A stretch of DNA of 9,806 nucleotides, taken from positions 1-9,806 of the forward strand of contig CAAGCE010000207.1 of the NCBI GenBank assembly GCA_900768245.1. Direction: 5' to 3'. The position numbers and the translations under genes are program-made. The stretch's first letter is position 1, and each line of letters begins with the position of its first letter. Positions 5,650 through 9,806 of the stretch are shown piece after piece. Source of the DNA: Oscillospiraceae bacterium (GTDB lineage: Bacteria > Bacillota > Clostridia > Oscillospirales > Ruminococcaceae). The notes beneath the pieces were generated by a model, which worked only from the letters and a program-made list of their open reading frames with translations, searched no databases and was not told the origin of the DNA.

Positions 5650-6339
5650 ATGAACGAAATACAAGTAGAGATTTGGGGTGAATTTGCGTGTTTCTCACGT
5701 CCGGAAGGGAAGGTTGAACGCCTTACATATCCGGTAATTACACCATCTGCGGCAAGAGGAGTTTTGAGTGCAATATATTCAAAGCCCCCCGAATTTTATT
5801 GGCAGATAAAAAGAATCGAGGTACTTAATCCTATCAGGTATACGAGTTTTAAACGCAATGAGGTAATAAACTGTAAAATAGGCAGAGCAATGAAACCTAT
5901 ACTTGTCGAAGAAACCAAAAATCCACAACATAGGGATCCAAGACAAACCGTAGCACTTAAAGATGTACGTTACAGAATAACTGCTGAAATAATACCGCAG
6001 AACGATTTCAAAGGGACTGTAAATCAGCTTTACGAGCAGGCACAAAGAAGAATATCGGGCGGCAAATGTTTTTTTCAGCCGTCACTCGGATTGCGTGAAT
6101 TTGTTTGCTATTTCAGCGAACCCACCGATGCAAAGCCTATATCCGTTGATCTTGATATAGGCATTATGCTTTATGATGTTTTTGACCTTCATAAATACAA
6201 GGTCACGGAAAAAGCAGAGCCTTTTGTGACGGTATTCAAAGCCAAACTTGAACAGGGAGTCCTGAACGTTCCGCCGTTCGACAGCAATGAGGTCCTAAAG
6301 CCTGAAAGAGGTGATAATGATGCTGGAAACGCTGTATGA
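5650..6339 (+). CDS. cas5c: Cas5c (Cas5d): Cascade subunit and pre-crRNA endonuclease of type I-C
   Basis: This 229-residue RAMP protein caps the 5' handle of the crRNA and, in I-C systems that lack Cas6, also cuts the repeat. Family signatures are VEIWGEFACFSRPEGKVER (6-24), TPSAARGVLSAIYSKP (31-46) with the candidate catalytic Tyr43, NPIRYTSFKRNEV (60-72), TVALKDVRYRI (100-110), and RRISGGKCFFQPSLGLREF (133-151), ending with DIGIMLYDVFD. In a gap-free comparison with recalled Cas5c sequences, where GKH precedes the F-RRR helix, the Lys-His dyad falls on Gln126-Leu127 here. The conserved processing residues therefore seem replaced. AAGGAGG (5637-5643) overlaps the end of cas3 and lies 6 nt before the ATG, indicating translational coupling. 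The 3' end overlaps cas8c by 20 bp. Confidence 0.94.
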   Translation: MNEIQVEIWGEFACFSRPEGKVERLTYPVITPSAARGVLSAIYSKPPEFYWQIKRIEVLNPIRYTSFKRNEVINCKIGRAMKPILVEETKNPQHRDPRQTVALKDVRYRITAEIIPQNDFKGTVNQLYEQAQRRISGGKCFFQPSLGLREFVCYFSEPTDAKPISVDLDIGIMLYDVFDLHKYKVTEKAEPFVTVFKAKLEQGVLNVPPFDSNEVLKPERGDNDAGNAV

Positions 6340-8176
6340 TTATGCTATAAATAATTCTCTGGTTTTCAAACCTGGTTTTCAAAGAAAAAACGTTAGATAC
6401 TATATTTCATTTTCATCGGACGGTAATTTTCTTTCAATTGATTCGGTTGAGGACAATGCAGAAAAGCCAATATGTCCTGATATAGGAAGTCTTGCTAATA
6501 GTCCGAGCAAATGTAATATTATAGCTGAAAAAGCAGGGGTAATATTGAATCTTCCTAAACAGCAAAAAGACGGAACATTAGTTTATAATCGTGAAACCAA
6601 GCATAATTTCTATATGGATAAAATGAAAGAAGCATCGAAATATGATCCGATGTTCATACCCGCTGTACATGGTCTTGAAAAAGATATGGATAAAATTCAA
6701 AAAGCGTTTGCAGATATAAGCAAAGCACAAAGCAACGATGTATTAAGCATAAAAGTTGACGGAAAAACATTGGAAAGCAGTACAGGTTATCTTGATTGGT
6801 GGGAGAATTTTCAAAATAGTTTAAATACAAGTAATGAAGATAGGGTAAGGTGCTTTATAACAGGCAAAGTAACTGAATTTGAAAAAACAGTACCACCGTT
6901 TCAGGGATTGGCTGCGGTTGGAGGCAATACAACAGGAGTAAAATTTATATGTTTTGATAAGAAAGAATATCAGTCTTACGGTTTTGAAAAATCAGCTAAT
7001 GCAACTGTTTCAAAAGAGGCAATTACAGCTGTCAATGCCGCTATTACAAAACTGTTAAAGGAATCACCGCCGCCTCTTGCAGAAACAAAATATATGCATT
7101 GGTTCAGCGAACAGACGGAAAATGATGTTACGGAGATAATAGATTTTGGCTTTGATATTCCGGATAAAGAAGTTGAACTATCCGAACAAATAACAGAGGA
7201 TGAAGAACGTGTTTGGAAAATGTTTACCGCTTTGATGAACCATTCTCTTCCCGATATGCCGAAAAATAGATATTATATGATGTCATTTAGCGGAGTGACC
7301 GGTCGTGCAATGATACGCAATTATGATGAAGGTATGTACGATGAGTTATGTGGAAATTTGCGGAAATGGTATGAGGATATCGGAATATACATTCCAAAGC
7401 ATGGATATAGATATCCGAATTTGAAGGACATATACAGCAGATTGAAAAAATTGAAGAAAAATGCGGAAAGTGACTCTAAAAATAGCAAGGATGAAAATGA
7501 TGATAAAGAAATAAGTGGATTATCAACAAATATCATTTTTTCAGCTATTCATAATACTTTACTTCCCGATACCGTTGCGGCAAGAGCGCTTGCATATATA
7601 AGGTCTGACCTGTTGTCAAATCAGGAAAATGATGAAAAGGCATCAAAAAAATCTAAAAAAACAAAGAAACAGACAGTTTTTCAAGAACCTAAAAAAGCAA
7701 ATGAACAAAGATCTCCCGACAGAATAGCCTGTCAGATACTTAAAGCATGGCTCAACCGCAAATACAGGAAACAAAACAAGGAGGAGTTTTTAATAATGGA
7801 TAAACTTAATAGTCAGAGTCCGTCAAAAGCATATCAAGCCGGACGCTTAATGGCAGAATATGCTGCTATCCAAACTGATGCACTCGGAGATGTTAATGCA
7901 GGAATAGTTGAAAGATATTATACTTCTGCGTGTGCGTCACCTGCGCTCGTTATAGGAAAGCTTTCCACAATGTCACAGTATCATCTGTCAAAACTAAAAA
8001 GTGAAAAAAGAGGATTGTACGAAATCCACAGCAAAGCGCTTGAAGAAATATCCTGCATGATAGGTAAAGAACTTCCAAAGCGATTTACTTTAGAACAGCA
8101 GTCGGAATTTGCACTGGGATACTACTTTCAGTGTTCAGAAATAAGATCAAGAAAATCAAAGAAAGCGGAGGAATAA
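6320..8176 (+). CDS. cas8c: Cas8c (Csd1): large subunit of the type I-C Cascade
   Basis: This 618-residue protein is the large subunit that recognises the PAM and helps recruit Cas3. It starts MLETLYDYA, the usual Csd1 beginning. In-frame GTG at 6311 and ATG at 6317 lie within or too near the ribosome binding site GAGGTGA (6308-6314), so ATG 6320, with a 5-nt spacing, was chosen. Recognisable family blocks are CFITGK (178-183), GGNTTGVKFICFDKKEYQSY (201-220), NATVS (227-231), SFSGVTGRAMIRNY (about 322-335), and the C-terminal AYQAGRLMAEYAAIQ and IVERYYTSACASP segments. Two lysine-rich low-complexity linkers, encoded near 7441-7515 and 7636-7700, separate the large-subunit body from the C-terminal helical part. 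That part is also made separately as Cas11c from 7796. The stop lies 4 bp before cas7c. The sequence is a divergent member of the family, but all main blocks are present. Confidence 0.95.
   Translation: MLETLYDYAINNSLVFKPGFQRKNVRYYISFSSDGNFLSIDSVEDNAEKPICPDIGSLANSPSKCNIIAEKAGVILNLPKQQKDGTLVYNRETKHNFYMDKMKEASKYDPMFIPAVHGLEKDMDKIQKAFADISKAQSNDVLSIKVDGKTLESSTGYLDWWENFQNSLNTSNEDRVRCFITGKVTEFEKTVPPFQGLAAVGGNTTGVKFICFDKKEYQSYGFEKSANATVSKEAITAVNAAITKLLKESPPPLAETKYMHWFSEQTENDVTEIIDFGFDIPDKEVELSEQITEDEERVWKMFTALMNHSLPDMPKNRYYMMSFSGVTGRAMIRNYDEGMYDELCGNLRKWYEDIGIYIPKHGYRYPNLKDIYSRLKKLKKNAESDSKNSKDENDDKEISGLSTNIIFSAIHNTLLPDTVAARALAYIRSDLLSNQENDEKASKKSKKTKKQTVFQEPKKANEQRSPDRIACQILKAWLNRKYRKQNKEEFLIMDKLNSQSPSKAYQAGRLMAEYAAIQTDALGDVNAGIVERYYTSACASPALVIGKLSTMSQYHLSKLKSEKRGLYEIHSKALEEISCMIGKELPKRFTLEQQSEFALGYYFQCSEIRSRKSKKAEE
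7778..7798 (+). promoter_or_regulatory. Internal ribosome binding site and start codon for Cas11c
   Basis: Inside cas8c, AAGGAGGAG (7778-7786) precedes an in-frame ATG (7796-7798) with a 9-nt spacing. It is a stronger Shine-Dalgarno than the one used for cas8c itself. The matching amino acids (KEEFLI) lie in a charged linker just before the small-subunit domain, so the sequence is free to serve as an initiation signal. Confidence 0.85.
7796..8176 (+). CDS. cas11c: Cas11c: small subunit made from an internal start within cas8c
   Basis: This 126-residue product is the same frame as the C-terminus of Cas8c. It begins MDKLNSQSPSKAYQAGRLMA and ends in a basic RSRKSKKAEE tail. In type I-C, small subunits are known to be translated independently from the 3' end of cas8c and to form the belly of Cascade together with Cas7. 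The helical content, the size of about 120-130 residues, and the conserved IVERYYTSACASP and SQYHLSKL segments fit. The supporting evidence is the excellent internal ribosome binding site at 7778-7786 and the position of the start exactly at the domain border, after a lysine-rich linker. It would be co-translated with cas8c and supply the extra copies that the complex needs. Expression is inferred; the reading frame and start signal are directly visible. Confidence 0.85.
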   Translation: MDKLNSQSPSKAYQAGRLMAEYAAIQTDALGDVNAGIVERYYTSACASPALVIGKLSTMSQYHLSKLKSEKRGLYEIHSKALEEISCMIGKELPKRFTLEQQSEFALGYYFQCSEIRSRKSKKAEE

Positions 8177-8180
8177 TATT

Positions 8181-9176
8181 ATGTCAATTGCAAACAGATA
8201 TGAATTTATGTTTTACGTTCAGTGCATCAATGGTAATCCAAATGGTGATCCTGATATGGGTAATGCTCCTCGAATGGATCCTGAAGATATGCACGGCTAT
8301 ATCACCGATGTGGCAATAAAGCGCCGCATACGCAATTATATTCAGACAGCATTTGAAGGCAAGCCGGGTATGGGCATAATTATGCAAAATGCAACAAATA
8401 TAAATAAATTTATTGCTAAATCAAAGGAAACAGCCGGTGTGGATTTTGGGGCAAAGGATCCAGAAAGCATCTATAAATCAAGAAAGCAGGCTTGTGCAAT
8501 GTTCTATGACGTAAGGACATTCGGAGCAGTTATGTCAACCGGTCCAAATGCAGGACAGGTACGCGGACCGGTGCAGATAGCCTTTGCAAAATCTCTTGAT
8601 CCGATACTCCCTCTTGATATTTCAATCACAAGAATGTGCAAGACAGAAGATGTTTTAGGAGCAAAATCTTCTGAAGATTATGAAAAGGCTGAACAGAAAG
8701 CTGATGTTGAAACATTGAGGACAATGGGCAGAAAACAATTTATCTCATACGGACTTTATGAAGTCAGAGGATTCATAAGTGCAAATCTTGCATCTGAAAC
8801 AGGATTTGATGATGATGATTTGAAAGCACTGTTTGAAGCAATCCTTAATATGTATGAACATGACCATTCAGCAAGCAAAGGTGAAATGTCAGTTGTATCA
8901 CCGCTTATTATTTTTAAGCACATCGGAACCGATACAAATCCCGAACAGAGAGCACGTCAGGCAAAGCTTGGCTGTAGTCCGGCACATAAACTGTTTGAGC
9001 TGGTCAATGTAAAGAAAAAAGAAAATGTTGCATTACCAAGAAATTATACTGACTATGATTTTGATGTATATATTTCAAAATTACCTAAAGGCGTACAGAT
9101 AGGATTTCTTGATGAACCTTATGGCGAAATAATATGGGATAAAGTTCCTGATAATACTGCATTGCAAGGAAAATAA
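8181..9176 (+). CDS. cas7c: Cas7c (Csd2): crRNA backbone subunit of the type I-C Cascade
   Basis: This 331-residue RAMP protein forms the repeated filament that holds the crRNA spacer. Diagnostic segments are CINGNPNGDPDMGNAPRMD (15-33), TDVAIKRRIRNYI (42-54), MFYDVRTFGAVM (107-118), the Gly-rich GPNAGQVRGPVQI (121-133), SITRM (148-152) and MGRKQFISYGLYEVRGFIS. All are typical of Csd2. It is somewhat longer than the roughly 280-290 residues common in the family, with extra residues mainly in the C-terminal third. The ATG at 8181 has GGAGGA at 8167-8172, which overlaps the end of cas8c, so the two are translationally coupled. It is the last gene before the array. No cas4, cas1 or cas2 follows, although these usually come next in I-C operons. 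Confidence 0.96.
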   Translation: MSIANRYEFMFYVQCINGNPNGDPDMGNAPRMDPEDMHGYITDVAIKRRIRNYIQTAFEGKPGMGIIMQNATNINKFIAKSKETAGVDFGAKDPESIYKSRKQACAMFYDVRTFGAVMSTGPNAGQVRGPVQIAFAKSLDPILPLDISITRMCKTEDVLGAKSSEDYEKAEQKADVETLRTMGRKQFISYGLYEVRGFISANLASETGFDDDDLKALFEAILNMYEHDHSASKGEMSVVSPLIIFKHIGTDTNPEQRARQAKLGCSPAHKLFELVNVKKKENVALPRNYTDYDFDVYISKLPKGVQIGFLDEPYGEIIWDKVPDNTALQGK

Positions 9177-9180
9177 GATC

Positions 9181-9225
9181 TGCACCGACCATTATCATAC
9201 AGCTGTTTTACGGTAGGTTGGTGCA
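9181..9225 (+). other. Stem-loop immediately after cas7c
   Basis: TGCACCGACC (9181-9190) pairs with GGTTGGTGCA (9216-9225), a 10-bp stem with one G-U pair and a 25-nt loop, starting 5 bp after the cas7c stop. No T-tract follows, so it is not a standard terminator. It may protect the 3' end of the cas mRNA, or separate the mRNA from the array transcript. The loop contains the palindrome CAGCTG. Confidence 0.5.
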
Positions 9226-9351
9226 ATATAAACAGCCATAATGCAGATATATTTCTGTACTTAAAAAGAATTACCAGCAGATATTTTAAGATGATTGTAT
9301 ATATTGTATTGCAAATAAGTATATACATTCTGAAATTTGTATATATTTGCT
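9226..9351 (+). promoter_or_regulatory. CRISPR leader
   Basis: This AT-rich stretch adjoins the first repeat on the side where the repeat begins GTCGC, so transcription runs left to right and new spacers would enter here. It contains an 11-bp direct repeat TTGTATATATT at 9295-9305 and 9337-9347, 42 bp (about four helical turns) apart, the second copy ending 4 bp before the first repeat. TATATA at 9320-9325, with TTGTAT 19 bp upstream, is a weak promoter candidate. Function is inferred from position. Confidence 0.7.
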
Positions 9352-9383
9352 GTCGCCCCTTACATGGGGGCGTGAATTGAAAC

Positions 9384-9416
9384 TTGTATATCTCGGACCT
9401 GTTGACGGACATAATT
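9384..9416 (+). other. Spacer 1, with coding similarity to a dxs gene
   Basis: This 33-nt spacer, nearest the leader and so normally the most recent acquisition, reads in its third frame as VYLGPVDGHN. YLGPVDGHN is a signature segment of 1-deoxy-D-xylulose-5-phosphate synthase, the first enzyme of the MEP isoprenoid pathway, which often has a GF-Y-(I/L/F)-GP-(V/I)-DGH-(N/D) context. The two bases before the frame (TT) fit a preceding Phe codon. The source is therefore probably a bacterial dxs gene, perhaps the host's own. Confidence 0.7.
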
Positions 9417-9594
9417 GTCGCCCCTTACATGGGGGCGTGAATTGAAACATTCAGATATAATGCCACAATTTAATGAAATAATGTCGCCCCTTACATGGGG
9501 GCGTGAATTGAAACAGCCAGTTGACTACATTAGCAAGAAAACGAATGAAGTCGCCCCTTACATGGGGGCGTGAATTGAAACCTTGTTGTAAAAA

Positions 9595-9612
9595 CCCTTA
9601 TATTGATAAGGG
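9595..9612 (+). repeat. Inverted repeat within spacer 4
   Basis: CCCTTAT (9595-9601), ATTG, then ATAAGGG (9606-9612) is a perfect 7-bp inverted repeat with a 4-nt loop. It lies wholly inside spacer 4, so the source sequence was probably an intergenic hairpin, terminator or recombination-site palindrome and not coding DNA. Confidence 0.75.
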
Positions 9613-9806
9613 AGGTCGCCCCTTACATGGGGGCGTGAATTGAAACCTTAATGAAGAAGAGGAGAACTGTATTGAACAACGTCGCCCCTTACATGGGGGC
9701 GTGAATTGAAACATTTTTTGATTCTTCAGCAAATGCTTTTCTATGGGTCGCCCCTTACATGGGGGCGTGAATTGAAACACTTTTGGTATAGGGGTATCTT
9801 TATAGA

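Larger units (their letters stand above)
9352..9806 (+). CRISPR. Type I-C CRISPR array, seven repeats visible, continuing past the right edge
   Basis: Seven identical 32-nt repeats start at 9352, 9417, 9483, 9550, 9615, 9681 and 9747. Each begins GTCGCCCC and ends GTGAATTGAAAC, the pattern of type I-C repeats. Within each, CGCCCC (repeat positions 3-8) pairs with GGGGCG (16-21). Cutting at the 3' base of this hairpin would leave the 11-nt handle TGAATTGAAAC, standard for I-C. The six complete spacers are 33, 34, 35, 33, 34 and 34 nt long (9384-9416, 9449-9482, 9515-9549, 9582-9614, 9647-9680, 9713-9746). A seventh is cut off at 28 nt (9779-9806). All spacers differ. No repeat shows a mutation, so the visible part is the well-kept leader-proximal end, and the degenerate terminal repeat must lie beyond the window. 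The I-C cas genes directly upstream match this repeat type. Confidence 0.98.

Noticed and set aside
3446..9176. Possibility that a spacer targets this locus itself
   Set aside because: I saw no stretch in the cas genes or flanks resembling any of the six complete spacers; this was by eye only.
9449..9746. Open peptide readings in spacers 2, 3, 5 and 6 (for example SQLTTLARKRM in spacer 3, faintly phage-like)
   Set aside because: Several frames are open in each and none matches a diagnostic motif, so no source can be named.
9598..9780. Minus-strand open frame with a repeated QFTPPCKGR peptide (and the end of another at 9119-9412)
   Set aside because: The repeated peptide is only the translation of the CRISPR repeat read backwards; it is not a gene.

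Overview
The window looks like chromosomal DNA from an AT-rich Gram-positive gut or rumen bacterium, probably a Ruminococcus-like clostridial lineage. This is inferred from strong AGGAGG-type ribosome binding sites, A/T-rich codon use, an intracellular GH5 glucanase, and a broken helicase piece of the kind carried by Firmicutes integrative conjugative elements. No rRNA or tRNA gene was seen that would fix the taxonomy.

Layout: (1) 1-1330 holds the tail of an unidentified protein, possibly a sugar ABC-transporter solute-binding protein, then a complete GH5 glycoside hydrolase closed by a strong terminator. (2) 1330-1720 is mostly non-coding, with a second hairpin and a small degenerate reading frame. 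(3) 1691-2346 is a compact minus-strand toxin-antitoxin operon (Phd/YefM-like antitoxin, RelE/ParE-like toxin). It has a full-consensus promoter, a palindrome inside that promoter, a 4-bp start/stop overlap and its own terminator. (4) 2340-3090 is mobile-element debris: two tandem small open reading frames, a gene-junction relic, and the frameshifted end of a conjugative-element SNF2-type helicase. (5) 3083-3445 is AT-rich non-coding DNA ending in a candidate cas promoter. (6) 3446-9176 is a type I-C CRISPR-Cas interference operon: cas3, cas5c, cas8c (with an internal start for the small subunit Cas11c) and cas7c. (7) 9177-9806 is a leader and a CRISPR array with seven identical 32-nt repeats visible, running off the right edge.

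How the genes work together: Cas5c, as the I-C substitute for Cas6, should cut the pre-crRNA at the repeat hairpin and leave an 11-nt 5' handle. Cas5c, Cas7c, Cas8c and Cas11c then form Cascade, and Cas3 (HD nuclease plus helicase) degrades the target. cas4, cas1 and cas2, which normally sit between cas7 and the array in I-C loci, are absent here; only about 175 bp separates cas7c from the first repeat.

The most notable points are: the leader-proximal spacer encodes, in one frame, the highly conserved YLGPVDGHN motif of 1-deoxy-D-xylulose-5-phosphate synthase, which suggests a chromosomal or self-derived spacer; the Cas5c appears to lack the Lys-His pair reported as catalytic in other Cas5c proteins; and there is a clear internal ribosome binding site for Cas11c.
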